Shown here: piece by piece, positions 52,612 through 60,644 of the stretch
How the letters are laid out: every line of letters starts with the position of its first letter
How positions within the stretch are numbered: position 1 is the first letter of the stretch
From: Hamadaea sp013361475
GTDB lineage: Bacteria; Actinomycetota; Actinomycetes; Mycobacteriales; Micromonosporaceae
Length of the DNA stretch: 64,000 nucleotides
NCBI RefSeq assembly: GCF_040654195.1
Contig: NZ_JBFAHM010000008.1
Location: 385,487-449,486, forward strand
Direction: 5' to 3'
Translations under genes and position numbers: made by a program
Notes under the pieces: generated by a model
Seen by the model: only the letters and a program-made list of their open reading frames with translations
The model's database searches: none
Told to the model about the DNA's origin: nothing

Positions 52612-52684
52612 TGATCATTGCGCCGGTCATGCTGTTTCGGCGGACATTTCGCCGTCCGAAGCCGCATGGCCGGCGCAATGATCA
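52612..52684 (+). repeat. Family A 73-bp palindromic element, copy A4
   Basis: It has 24-nt arms with three mismatches. Both arms carry a paired change (GCGCCGG on the left, CCGGCGC on the right, where other copies have GCGCCAG and CTGGCGC). The centre contains CGGACATTTCGCCG. It lies between pheT and smpB, 17 nt before the smpB start. Confidence 0.94.
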
Positions 52685-52701
52685 CGAAAGGGGGGAGTGC
52701 G

Positions 52702-53193
52702 GTGGCACGGGATGAGAAGCGCAAGGTCATCGCGGTCAATCGCAAGGCGCGGCACGATTACGAGATCCTCAAGACCTACGAGGCGGGTCTCGTGCTGCGG
52801 GGGACCGAGGTGAAGTCGCTCCGCGACGGCCGCGTCTCGCTGGTCGACGCGTTCGCGCAGGAGACCGACGGCGAACTCTTCCTGCACGGGCTCCACATCG
52901 CCGAGTACGCGCTGGGCACCTGGACGAATCACACGCCGCGCAGGATTCGCAAACTCCTGCTGCACCGGACGGAGATCGAGAAGATCCTCCTGAAGCTGCG
53001 TGATCCCGGTATCGCGTTGATCCCGCTCTCCCTGTACTTCGCCGACGGCTGGGCGAAGGTGGAACTGGGGCTCGCGCACGGGCGGAAGGCGTACGACAAG
53101 CGGCAGGTGCTGGCGAAACGGGACGCCGAGCGGGAGATCGCCCGGGAGTTCGGCCGTCACCTCAAGGGGCGCGCCCCCGCCCGCAGCCGGTAG
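52702..53193 (+). CDS. smpB: SsrA-binding protein SmpB
   Basis: A 163-residue OB-fold partner of tmRNA in trans-translation. It has VIAVNRKARHDYEILKTYEAGLVLRGTEVKSLRDGRVSLVDAFA, LFLHGLHIAEYALGTWTNHTPRRIRKLLLHRTEIEKI and the basic C-terminal tail KRQVLAKRDAEREIAREFGRHLKGR. The start is the GTG at 52702 after GGGGGGAG; an earlier in-frame ATG lies inside repeat A4 and is rejected. No ssrA gene is seen next to it. Confidence 0.95.
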   Translation: MARDEKRKVIAVNRKARHDYEILKTYEAGLVLRGTEVKSLRDGRVSLVDAFAQETDGELFLHGLHIAEYALGTWTNHTPRRIRKLLLHRTEIEKILLKLRDPGIALIPLSLYFADGWAKVELGLAHGRKAYDKRQVLAKRDAEREIAREFGRHLKGRAPARSR

Positions 53194-53256
53194 CGCCGGA
53201 ACGGCGTCTCGCCGACCAGTAGCCGCACGAGGCGTACGGGCATCGGGGAATGTAGC

Positions 53257-53303
53257 GGAGCCCGGCGCCGGCTCGCGAAGGGATGTGCGCAGCGCCGGGC
53301 TCC
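53257..53303. terminator. Hairpin between convergent smpB and the cellulase gene
   Basis: GGAGCCCGGCGC (53257-53268) pairs perfectly with GCGCCGGGCTCC (53292-53303) across a 23-nt loop. It ends 15 nt before the cellulase stop and can serve both strands. Confidence 0.7.
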
Positions 53304-53318
53304 TGGAGGGGATGGGAA

Positions 53319-54707
53319 TCAGCCGAGGGTGCAGGCGGCGCCGTTCAGGGTGAACGACGACGGCGAGGTGTTGGTGCCGGAGTAGGTGCCCTGGAAGCCG
53401 AAGGCGGTGCTCGCCCCGGCGGCGAGGGTGCCGTTGTAGCCCAGGTCGCGAGCGCTCACCGACTGCCCGCTCTGGGTGACGGTGGCGTTCCAGGAGCTGG
53501 TGATCTTCTGGTTGCCGGAGTAGGTCCAGGCGACCGTCCAGCCGTTGATCGTGGTGGAGCCGGTGTTGGTCACGGTGACGTCGGCGGTGAACCCGGTGTT
53601 CCAGGTGTTGGGGACGTACTTCACCCGGCACGACCCGCCTCCGCCGCCGCCACTGGACGTGGTCGCGGTGACGGTCGCCGAGTTGCCGGAGGTGTTGCCG
53701 GCGGCGTCCCGGGCGCGGACGTAGAACTGGTACTGCGTCGACGCGGCGAGCCCGGTCGCCGTGTACGAGGTTCCGGACGCGGTGGCGATCTGGCTGAACG
53801 ATCCGCCGCTGGTCGCCCGGTAGACGTCGTAGCCGGTGACACCGACGTTGTCGGAGGACGCGTTCCAGGTCAGGTTGACGCTGTTCGCCGTGGCGCCCGA
53901 CGCGGTCAGCCCGGTCGGCGTGGTCGGCGCGGAGGTGTCGCCACCGCCGCCTCCGCTGCCGACGGAGAAGGAGTTCACCGCGAGCCCGGTCTGCCCGACC
54001 CACGGCTCGAACCCGGCCTGAATGCTGGTGAGGTACCAGCTGCGCTGGGCGTACCCACGGTTGACGGCGTCGCTGTAGAAGTCGTTGACCGTGAAGTTCA
54101 TCGAGCCGGTGGCCGACTGCCGCACGTAGGACACGACGTTCCAGCCGATGTTGCCTTCCCAGACGTTCCAGGTCGCGCCGTTGATCGTCGCCGTGCCGAC
54201 CTGGGAGCCGACCGGCTGGATGGAGCCCATCTTGTTCAGCCAGATCATGATCTCGGCCCCGGTGTTCTGGCCGTCGGTCCGCGGTGTCGGGTCGAACCAG
54301 ATGTCGTACGCCGCGTCCCACACGCCGCTCGACGGGTAGGTCATCGAGACCGAGGTGGTGATCCCGGCGAACGTGCTGGTGCTGGCCTGCAGCGGGAGTC
54401 CGCTGCCCGAGCTGCAGTTGGCGTAGTGGCAGCCGTAGAAGACCGACGGGTACGCCCCGGGCGCGCCGTTGGTGGCCTTGTTGTGGCTGGCGGTGGTCAC
54501 GGCGAAACCGGTGCCCGTGACGTTGATGCACTGCGTCGTGTCGTCGCCCCAGTTGTTGTTCTGGACGATGTAGCGCCCGCTCTGAATCGTGGTGGAGCCG
54601 TACTTCTCGCAGATCGTGACGTCGGCGTGGGCGGCGCCGGACGCGGTGAGCGTCCCGGTCACGATCAGCGCACCCGCCGCGAGCGCGGCGAGGATGCGGT
54701 GTCTCAT
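53319..54707 (-). CDS. Secreted endoglucanase, GH12 with fibronectin III and CBM2 domains
   Basis: A 462-residue extracellular endo-1,4-beta-glucanase. Signal peptide 1-28 (cleavage after AAHA). GH12 catalytic domain ~29-250, including CEKYGSTTIQSGRYIVQNNNWG, nucleophile Glu152 in AEIMIWLN and acid/base Glu234 in GFEPWVGQTGL. A Gly-rich linker and FnIII (~258-350: APTTPTGLTAS, GYDVYRATSGG) follow, then a second Gly linker and CBM2 (~359-462), with Cys at 360 and 459 and Trp residues for cellulose binding. ATG at 54707 with GGAGGA. A CebR-type box overlaps its promoter. A carbohydrate gene placed between smpB and argC is an accessory addition. Confidence 0.93.
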   Translation of the reverse strand: MRHRILAALAAGALIVTGTLTASGAAHADVTICEKYGSTTIQSGRYIVQNNNWGDDTTQCINVTGTGFAVTTASHNKATNGAPGAYPSVFYGCHYANCSSGSGLPLQASTSTFAGITTSVSMTYPSSGVWDAAYDIWFDPTPRTDGQNTGAEIMIWLNKMGSIQPVGSQVGTATINGATWNVWEGNIGWNVVSYVRQSATGSMNFTVNDFYSDAVNRGYAQRSWYLTSIQAGFEPWVGQTGLAVNSFSVGSGGGGGDTSAPTTPTGLTASGATANSVNLTWNASSDNVGVTGYDVYRATSGGSFSQIATASGTSYTATGLAASTQYQFYVRARDAAGNTSGNSATVTATTSSGGGGGGSCRVKYVPNTWNTGFTADVTVTNTGSTTINGWTVAWTYSGNQKITSSWNATVTQSGQSVSARDLGYNGTLAAGASTAFGFQGTYSGTNTSPSSFTLNGAACTLG

Positions 54708-54762
54708 CTGCTTCCTCCATGGGCGTGGAGTCGCGGCACGTCCGTGTGCCGCAGAAGGGGGA

Positions 54763-54776
54763 TGGGAGCGCTCCCG
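54763..54776. promoter_or_regulatory. CebR-type operator of the cellulase gene
   Basis: TGGGAGCGCTCCCG matches the cellulose/cello-oligosaccharide repressor box TGGGAGCGCTCCCA at 13 of 14 positions and contains a perfect 12-bp palindrome. It lies just downstream of a minus-strand -10 and over the expected start point. Confidence 0.82.
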
Positions 54777-54782
54777 CACGGC

Positions 54783-54788
54783 AGCCTA
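54783..54788 (-). promoter_or_regulatory. -10 element of the cellulase promoter
   Basis: TAGGCT on the minus strand, with transcription expected to start near 54776 inside the CebR-type box. The -35 is poor (TTTCCA at 17 nt). Confidence 0.45.
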
Positions 54789-54858
54789 CCGTCAATCTTC
54801 ATCGATGGAAAGCCGTGAGCCCATCGAACGCGATTCGATGAGAAGAGTGGCGCGCGCC

Positions 54859-54903
54859 ATAATTGCATGATCATACCTTCGGGCGTATGCTCATTCCTGC
54901 ATA
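54859..54903 (+). promoter_or_regulatory. argC operator: ArgR operator region upstream of argC
   Basis: TATGCTCATTCCTGCATA (54886-54903) is an 18-bp ARG-box-like palindrome (TATGC-N8-GCATA). An A+T-rich partner, ATAATTGCATGATCATA, lies upstream (54859-54875). Two adjacent boxes are usual for ArgR hexamers. The sites lie 18-62 nt before argC, and ArgR is encoded in the operon. Confidence 0.65.
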
Positions 54904-54920
54904 AAGTTGCGGAGGACGGT

Positions 54921-55931
54921 ATGAGCATCAAAGCGGCAGTCGCGGGGGCCAGCGGATACGCGGGCGGCGAGCTGCTGCGCCTGCTCGCCGGGCACCCCGA
55001 CATCGACGTGGTCGCCGCGACCGCGCACTCCCAGGCCGGACAGCCCCTGGGTCGCGTACACCCGCAGTTGGCGGCGCTGGACCTGATCCTGAGCGAGACC
55101 GACCCGGCCACCTTGAGCGGCGCGGACCTGGTCTTCCTGGCGCTGCCGCACGGGCAGTCGGCGGCGGTGGCCGCGCAGCTGCCCGCCGGGGTGAAGGTCG
55201 TCGACCTCGGCGCCGATCACCGGCTGATCGACGGCACGCAATGGGCCAAGTACTACGGCGGTGAGCACGCCGGGACCTGGACCTACGGGCTGCCCGAACT
55301 GCCCGGCCAGCGCGTCCACATCGCCAACAGCGACCGGGTGGCGGCGACCGGCTGCTACGCCGTCGCGACGACGCTCGCGCTCGCGCCGCTGATCGCCGCC
55401 GACCTGATCGAGCCGGCCGACGTCGTCGTGGTGGCGGCCAGTGGCACCACCGGAGCGGGTAAAGCGCCCAAGGCGCACCTGCTCGGCTCGGAGGTCATGA
55501 GCGACCTGAGCCCCTACAAGGTCGGCGCCCACCAGCACGTGCCCGAGATCAAGCAGGCGACCGGCGCGCGGTCGCTGTCGTTCACGCCGGTGCTCGCCCC
55601 GATGCCGCGGGGCATCCTGGCCACCGTGACCGGCCGTCCGACCAGCTGCGACATCACCGGGGCCGTCGTGCGCGAGGTGCTCGCCGACGCGTACGCCAAC
55701 GAGCCGTTCGTGCATGTCCTGGCCGACGGTCAGCAGCCCCACACCAGCGCCACGCTCGGCTCCAACAGCTGTCACCTGCAGGCCGCGGTCGACGTCGACA
55801 GCGGGCGGGTGATCGTGGTCAGCGCCATCGACAACCTCGGCAAGGGCGCGGCCGGACAGGCCGTGCAGTGCGCCAACCTGATGCTGGGCCTGACCGAGAC
55901 GGCGGGCCTGCCGATCTATGGAACTCGGTGA
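54921..55931 (+). CDS. argC: N-acetyl-gamma-glutamyl-phosphate reductase
   Basis: A 336-residue NADPH enzyme for the third step of arginine synthesis. It has AAVAGASGYAGGELLRLL, FLALPHGQSAAVA, DLGADHRL, the catalytic cysteine in NSDRVAATGCYAVATTLAL, and GTTGAGKAPKAHLL. The ATG at 54921 follows GGAGG; an ATG at 54867 lies over the operator region. First gene of the arg cluster. Confidence 0.95.
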   Translation: MSIKAAVAGASGYAGGELLRLLAGHPDIDVVAATAHSQAGQPLGRVHPQLAALDLILSETDPATLSGADLVFLALPHGQSAAVAAQLPAGVKVVDLGADHRLIDGTQWAKYYGGEHAGTWTYGLPELPGQRVHIANSDRVAATGCYAVATTLALAPLIAADLIEPADVVVVAASGTTGAGKAPKAHLLGSEVMSDLSPYKVGAHQHVPEIKQATGARSLSFTPVLAPMPRGILATVTGRPTSCDITGAVVREVLADAYANEPFVHVLADGQQPHTSATLGSNSCHLQAAVDVDSGRVIVVSAIDNLGKGAAGQAVQCANLMLGLTETAGLPIYGTR

Positions 55932-55935
55932 ATCC

Positions 55936-57111
55936 ATGTCTGTCACCGCTCCGCAGGGCTTCCGGGCCGCCGGTGTGAGCGCCGGGATCAAGGCCAGTGG
56001 TAAGCCGGACCTCGCGCTCGTCGTGAACGACGGCCCCGACGCGACCGCCGCCGGCGTCTTCACCGCCAACCGCGTACAGGCCGCTCCGGTGCTCTGGAGC
56101 CGGCAGGTGCTCAAGGGCGGCGTCCTCAAGGCGGTCGTGCTCAACTCCGGCGGCGCCAACGCCTGCACCGGCCCGGCCGGTTTCCAGGACACGCACGCCA
56201 CCGCCGAGGCCGTCGCCGCCGCCCTGCGCGGCCCGGGTGCCAAGCGCATGCTTCTGGGCGCGGGCGACGTCGCGGTCTGCTCGACCGGCCTGATCGGCGA
56301 GCGGCTGCCGATGGACAAAGTGTTCGGCGGAGTCACGGCCGCGGCCAAGGCGCTGACGAAGGACGGCGGCGGCACGGCGGCCGAGGCCATCATGACGACC
56401 GACACCGTCGCGAAGAACACCGTGATCACGGGCGACGGCTGGTGCGTCGGCGGCATGGCCAAGGGCGCGGGCATGCTCGCCCCGGCGCTGGCCACGATGC
56501 TCGTCGTGCTCACCACCGACGCCATCGCCGGCTCGTCGGCCCTGGACGAGGCGCTCCGCGAGGCGTGCCGGCTGACCTTCGACCGGCTCGACTCCGACGG
56601 CGCGATGTCCACGAACGACACCGTCCTGCTGCTGGCCAGTGGTGCGTCCGGCGTCGAGCCCTCCCAGGAGGAACTGACCGCCGCGGTCACGGCCGCCTGC
56701 CACGACCTCGCCCAGCAACTGCTGGCCGACGCCGAGGGCAACACCAAGCAGATCGCCATCGAGGTGGTACGCGCGGCGACCGAATCGGACGCGGTGTCCG
56801 TGGGCCGGGCCGTCGCGCGCAACAACCTGGTCAAGTGCGCGCTCTTCGGCAACGACCCGAACTGGGGCCGGATCCTGGCCGCCGTCGGCACCACCGACGC
56901 CGCCTTCGAGCCCGACCGGCTGGACGTCGCGATCAACGGGGTCTGGATCTGCCGCAACGGCTCGGCCGCCGAGGACCGGTCCAAGGTGGACCTCTCGGAG
57001 TCGCAGGTGCAGATCACGATCGACCTCAACGCCGGGGCCTCGCAGGCGACCATCTGGACCAACGACCTGTCGCACGACTACGTCCACGAGAATTCGGCGT
57101 ACTCGTCATGA
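55936..57111 (+). CDS. argJ: Bifunctional ornithine acetyltransferase / N-acetylglutamate synthase
   Basis: A 391-residue self-cleaving enzyme that recycles the acetyl group. It has VTAPQGFRAAGVSAGIKASGKPDLALV, LNSGGANACTG, and GAGMLAPALATMLVVLTTDA, where the Thr of ATML is the autocleavage nucleophile. The C-terminus has AEGNTKQIAIEV and NDPNWGRILAAVG. The ATG at 55936 is 4 nt after argC; an ATG at 55918 overlaps argC and is less likely. ATGA overlap with argB. Confidence 0.95.
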   Translation: MSVTAPQGFRAAGVSAGIKASGKPDLALVVNDGPDATAAGVFTANRVQAAPVLWSRQVLKGGVLKAVVLNSGGANACTGPAGFQDTHATAEAVAAALRGPGAKRMLLGAGDVAVCSTGLIGERLPMDKVFGGVTAAAKALTKDGGGTAAEAIMTTDTVAKNTVITGDGWCVGGMAKGAGMLAPALATMLVVLTTDAIAGSSALDEALREACRLTFDRLDSDGAMSTNDTVLLLASGASGVEPSQEELTAAVTAACHDLAQQLLADAEGNTKQIAIEVVRAATESDAVSVGRAVARNNLVKCALFGNDPNWGRILAAVGTTDAAFEPDRLDVAINGVWICRNGSAAEDRSKVDLSESQVQITIDLNAGASQATIWTNDLSHDYVHENSAYSS

Positions 57112-57977
57112 GGCTCACCGCGGAGCAGAAGGCGGCCGTCCTCGTCGAGGCGCTGCCGTGGCTCAACCGGTTCCGGGGGGCCATCACCGTCGTGAAGTAC
57201 GGCGGCAACGCCATGGTGTCCGCCGAGCTTCGCGCCGCGTTCGCCGCCGACATGGTCTTCCTCCGGCAGGCCGGGCTCCAGCCGGTCGTCGTCCACGGCG
57301 GCGGACCGCAGATCTCGGCGATGCTGGACCAGGTCGGGCTGACGAGCGAGTTCCGGGGCGGGCTCCGGGTCACCACGCCGGAGACGATGAAGATCGTCCA
57401 GATGGTGCTGGTCGGCCAGGTCGGCCAGGAGCTCGTCGGCGAGATCAACGCGCACGGCCCGTTGGCCGTCGGGCTGTCCGGCAGCGACGGCGGCCTGTTC
57501 ACGGCGGTACGCCGCCCGGCCGTCGTCGACGGCGAGCCGGTCGACATCGGCCTGGTCGGCGACGTCGCCGAGGTGAACCCGACCGTGGTCGCCCAAGTCC
57601 TCGCGGCCGGGCAGATCCCGGTGGTGTCCACGGTCGCCCCCGACGCGGACGGCGTCGTGCACAACCTCAACGCCGACACCGCCGCGGCCGCCCTGGCGAT
57701 CGCGCTCGGCGCCCGCAAGCTCGTCGTCCTCACCGACGTCCCCGGCTTGTACGCCGACTGGCCGGACACCAGCAGCCTGATCTCCGAACTGTCCGCCGAC
57801 GAGCTGGAGAAGCTGCTGCCCGACCTCGCCTCGGGCATGGTCCCCAAGATGGAGGCCTGCCTGCGCGCGGTACGCGGCGGCGTGCCGGCGGCGCACGTCG
57901 TGGACGGTCGCAGCCCCCACTCCACCCTCCTCGAGATCTTCACGGAAGCCGGCCACGGAACGATGGTGACCCCATGA
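57108..57977 (+). CDS. argB: Acetylglutamate kinase
   Basis: A 289-residue amino-acid kinase. It has VVKYGGNAMVS, VVVHGGGPQISAMLDQVGL, GLSGSDGGLFTA, NLNADTAAAALA, KLVVLTDVPGLY, and SGMVPKMEACLRAV with HSTLLEIFTEAGHGTMV. The N-terminal helix (TAEQKAAVLVEALPWLNRF) is that of arginine-sensitive hexameric enzymes. Overlaps argJ and argD by 4 nt each. Confidence 0.96.
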   Translation: MRLTAEQKAAVLVEALPWLNRFRGAITVVKYGGNAMVSAELRAAFAADMVFLRQAGLQPVVVHGGGPQISAMLDQVGLTSEFRGGLRVTTPETMKIVQMVLVGQVGQELVGEINAHGPLAVGLSGSDGGLFTAVRRPAVVDGEPVDIGLVGDVAEVNPTVVAQVLAAGQIPVVSTVAPDADGVVHNLNADTAAAALAIALGARKLVVLTDVPGLYADWPDTSSLISELSADELEKLLPDLASGMVPKMEACLRAVRGGVPAAHVVDGRSPHSTLLEIFTEAGHGTMVTP

Positions 57978-59182
57978 CCTCCCTTTTGGACAGATGGCAG
58001 CACTCGCTGGCCGACAACTACGGAACACCCACCGTCGGGCTGGTGAGCGGCCAGGGCGCGGTCGTCGTCGACGAGCAGGGCAAGTCCTACGTGGACTTCC
58101 TGTCCGGGATCGCGGTCAACGCGCTCGGTCACGCTCACCCGGCCGTCGTCTCCGCCGTCTCCGAGCAGGTCGCCAAGCTGGGGCACGTGTCGAACTTCTA
58201 CGCCGCCGAGCCGACGATCGCGCTGGCCGAGCTGCTGCTGGCGCTGACGGGGCGGCCCGGCAAGGTGTTCTTCTGCAACTCCGGCGCCGAGGCGAACGAG
58301 GCCGCCTTCAAAATGTCCCGGCTGACGGGGCGGACCGGAGTCGTCGCGGCGCAGGGCGCCTTCCACGGACGGACGATGGGCGCGTTGTCGCTGACCGGGC
58401 AGCCGGCCAAGCGTGACCCGTTCACGCCGCTGCCCGGGGACGTCACCCACGTGCCCTACGGCGACCTGGCCGCGCTCGAAGCCGCCGTCACCGACGAGAC
58501 CGCCATGGTGATCCTGGAGCCGATCATGGGCGAGGGCGGCGTCGTCGTGGCCCCGCCCGGCTACCTCGCCGGCGTACGCGAGATCACGGCGGCCCACGGC
58601 GTGTTGTTCGTCCTGGACGAGGTGCAGACCGGGATCGGCCGGACCGGCCACTGGTTCCAGTGCCAGGCCGAAGGCGTCGCGCCCGACGTCATCACGCTCG
58701 CCAAAGGCCTCGGCGGCGGACTGCCGCTGGGGGCCGCGATCGCCTTCGCCGACGGGGCGTTCGCCGGTGCCCACCCGGGGGGCGCGGCCGGGCTGTTCCA
58801 GCCGGGTCACCACGGCACGACGTTCGGCGGCAACCCGATCGCGTGCGCGGCCGGGCTCGCCGTCCTGCGGACCATCGCCGCCGACGGGCTGCTCGACCAC
58901 GTCAAGCGGGTGGGGGAGCGGCTGCGGCGGGGGATCGAGTCGCTCGGCCACCCCCTCGTCGACCACGTACGCGGCGCGGGCCTGCTGCTCGGCGTACAGC
59001 TGACGGCGCCGGCCGGTGCCGCCGTGGTCGGACTGCTGCGCGACGCCGGCTTCATCGTCAACGCGTGCCAGCCCGACGTGCTCCGGCTGGCCCCGCCGCT
59101 GATCATCTCGTCCGAGCAGGTCGACGCGCTGCTCGCGGCGCTGCCCGCCGCCTTCGACGCGGCGTACCCGGGAGCCGCGTGA
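57974..59182 (+). CDS. argD: Acetylornithine aminotransferase
   Basis: A 402-residue PLP enzyme. It has VDFLSGIAVNALGHAHPAV, FFCNSGAEANEAAFKMSRL, GAFHGRTMGALSLTGQ, FVLDEVQTGIGRTG and the PLP lysine in ITLAKGLGGGLPLGA. ATGA overlap with argB and TGATG overlap with argF. Confidence 0.95.
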   Translation: MTSLLDRWQHSLADNYGTPTVGLVSGQGAVVVDEQGKSYVDFLSGIAVNALGHAHPAVVSAVSEQVAKLGHVSNFYAAEPTIALAELLLALTGRPGKVFFCNSGAEANEAAFKMSRLTGRTGVVAAQGAFHGRTMGALSLTGQPAKRDPFTPLPGDVTHVPYGDLAALEAAVTDETAMVILEPIMGEGGVVVAPPGYLAGVREITAAHGVLFVLDEVQTGIGRTGHWFQCQAEGVAPDVITLAKGLGGGLPLGAAIAFADGAFAGAHPGGAAGLFQPGHHGTTFGGNPIACAAGLAVLRTIAADGLLDHVKRVGERLRRGIESLGHPLVDHVRGAGLLLGVQLTAPAGAAVVGLLRDAGFIVNACQPDVLRLAPPLIISSEQVDALLAALPAAFDAAYPGAA

Positions 59183-60147
59183 TGACCGGGATCGTGGTGC
59201 CGCAGGCGCCGGCAATCAGACACCTTCTGCGGGACGACGACCTGACTCCGGCCGAGCAGTCGGCCGTGCTCGAGCTGGCCGCCCAGATGAAGGCCGGCCG
59301 GTGGGCATACCGGCCGTTGCAGGGCCCGAAGTCGGTCGCGGTCTTCTTCGACAAGCAGTCGCTGCGGACCCGGATGTCCTTCGAGGTGGGCGTGGCCGAC
59401 CTCGGCGGGCACCCGATCACCGTGGACACCGTGAACACGCACCTCGGCCGGGGCGAGTCGCTGGCCGACACCGGCCGGGTGCTCTCCCGGTACGTGGCCG
59501 CGATCGTCATGCGTACCTATGGCGACGAGCGCATCGCCGAGCTGGCCTCGGGCGCGACCGTCCCCGTGATCAACGCGCTGACCGACGGGTTCCACCCCTG
59601 CCAGCTGCTGGCCGACCTGCTCACGGTGCGCGAGAAGTTCGGCCGCACGGCCGGGCTGACGCTGGCGTACCTGGGCGACGCGGCGAACAACATGGCGAAC
59701 TCCTACCTGCTGGCCGGAGCGGTCGCCGGGATGCACGTACGCGTCGCCGGCCCGGCCGGCTTCGACCCGGACCCGGCGATCGTCGCCGACGCGGAGAAGA
59801 TCGCGGCGTCGACCGGCGGTTCGATCAGCGTCCTGCGGGACCCGATCGAGGCGGCCACCGGCGCGCACGTCCTCGCGACGGACGCCTGGACGTCGATGGG
59901 TCAGGAGGACGACGGCAAGGATCGCGTCGGCCCCTTCCTCGCGTACCAGCTGAACGAGAAGCTGGTGGGTCACGCGGATCCGGCGGCGATCGTGCTGCAC
60001 TGCCTGCCCGCGCACCGGGGCGAGGAGATCACCGACGGCGTGCTGGACGGGCCGCACAGCGCGGTGTTCGACCAGGCCGAGAACCGCCTGCACGCGCAGA
60101 AGGCGCTGCTGGCGTTCTTGCTGGAGCACAGCGGGGAGACGGCATGA
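59182..60147 (+). CDS. argF: Ornithine carbamoyltransferase
   Basis: A 321-residue enzyme combining ornithine and carbamoyl phosphate (from carAB). The carbamoyl-phosphate motif reads FDKQSLRTRMSFE (Leu instead of the usual Thr in S(T)RTR), with MRTYGDERIAEL, FHPCQLLADLLTV, VLATDAWTSMGQED and the catalytic HCLPAHRGEEI. The HCLP motif identifies it as OTC rather than ATC. Overlaps argD and argR. Confidence 0.95.
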   Translation: MTGIVVPQAPAIRHLLRDDDLTPAEQSAVLELAAQMKAGRWAYRPLQGPKSVAVFFDKQSLRTRMSFEVGVADLGGHPITVDTVNTHLGRGESLADTGRVLSRYVAAIVMRTYGDERIAELASGATVPVINALTDGFHPCQLLADLLTVREKFGRTAGLTLAYLGDAANNMANSYLLAGAVAGMHVRVAGPAGFDPDPAIVADAEKIAASTGGSISVLRDPIEAATGAHVLATDAWTSMGQEDDGKDRVGPFLAYQLNEKLVGHADPAAIVLHCLPAHRGEEITDGVLDGPHSAVFDQAENRLHAQKALLAFLLEHSGETA

Positions 60148-60644
60148 CCGCGCCGGTGACGCGGACCGCGCGGCACGCCCGGATCGAGGAGCTGATCCGG
60201 GCCGGGTCGGTACGCTCGCAGACCGAGCTGGCGGAGCTGCTCGCGACCGACGGCGTGCAGGTGACCCAGGCGACGCTGTCGCGGGACCTGGAGGAGCTGC
60301 GGGCGATCAAGGTCGGCGGGGTATACCTGATCCCCGAGGACGGCAACCGTGCGCTGCGCCCGGTGGAGCAGGCCCAGGTACGCCTGGTGCGGCTGCTGAA
60401 GGAGCTGCTGACCGGCACCGACCACAGTGGAAACATCACGGTCCTGCGGACGCCGCCCGGCGCCGCGCAGTTCCTGGCCAGCGCGATCGACCGCAGCGGC
60501 CTGCCCGAGGTCGCCGGCACCATCGCGGGCGACGACACCATCTTCATCGTGGCGCGCGAGTCGACCACCGGCGCCGGGTTGGCCGGCAAGTTCGCGGCGT
60601 GGGCAAATCTCGAACAAGAAACCACAGAGGGAGCACCATCATGA
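60144..60644 (+). CDS. argR: Arginine repressor
   Basis: A 166-residue hexameric regulator. The N-terminal winged helix is ARHARIEELIRAGSVRSQTELAELLATDGVQVTQATLSRDLEELRAIKV; the C-terminal arginine-binding part is HSGNITVLRTPPGAAQFLASAIDRSGLPEVAGTIAGDDTIFIVARE with the GDDT arginine site. It probably acts at the boxes upstream of argC. It overlaps argG by 4 nt. Confidence 0.95.
   Translation: MTAPVTRTARHARIEELIRAGSVRSQTELAELLATDGVQVTQATLSRDLEELRAIKVGGVYLIPEDGNRALRPVEQAQVRLVRLLKELLTGTDHSGNITVLRTPPGAAQFLASAIDRSGLPEVAGTIAGDDTIFIVARESTTGAGLAGKFAAWANLEQETTEGAPS

Noticed and set aside
53194..53318. tmRNA gene (ssrA) next to smpB
   Set aside because: The 125-nt gap is too short and holds only a terminator hairpin; no tag-coding or tRNA-like ends are seen.
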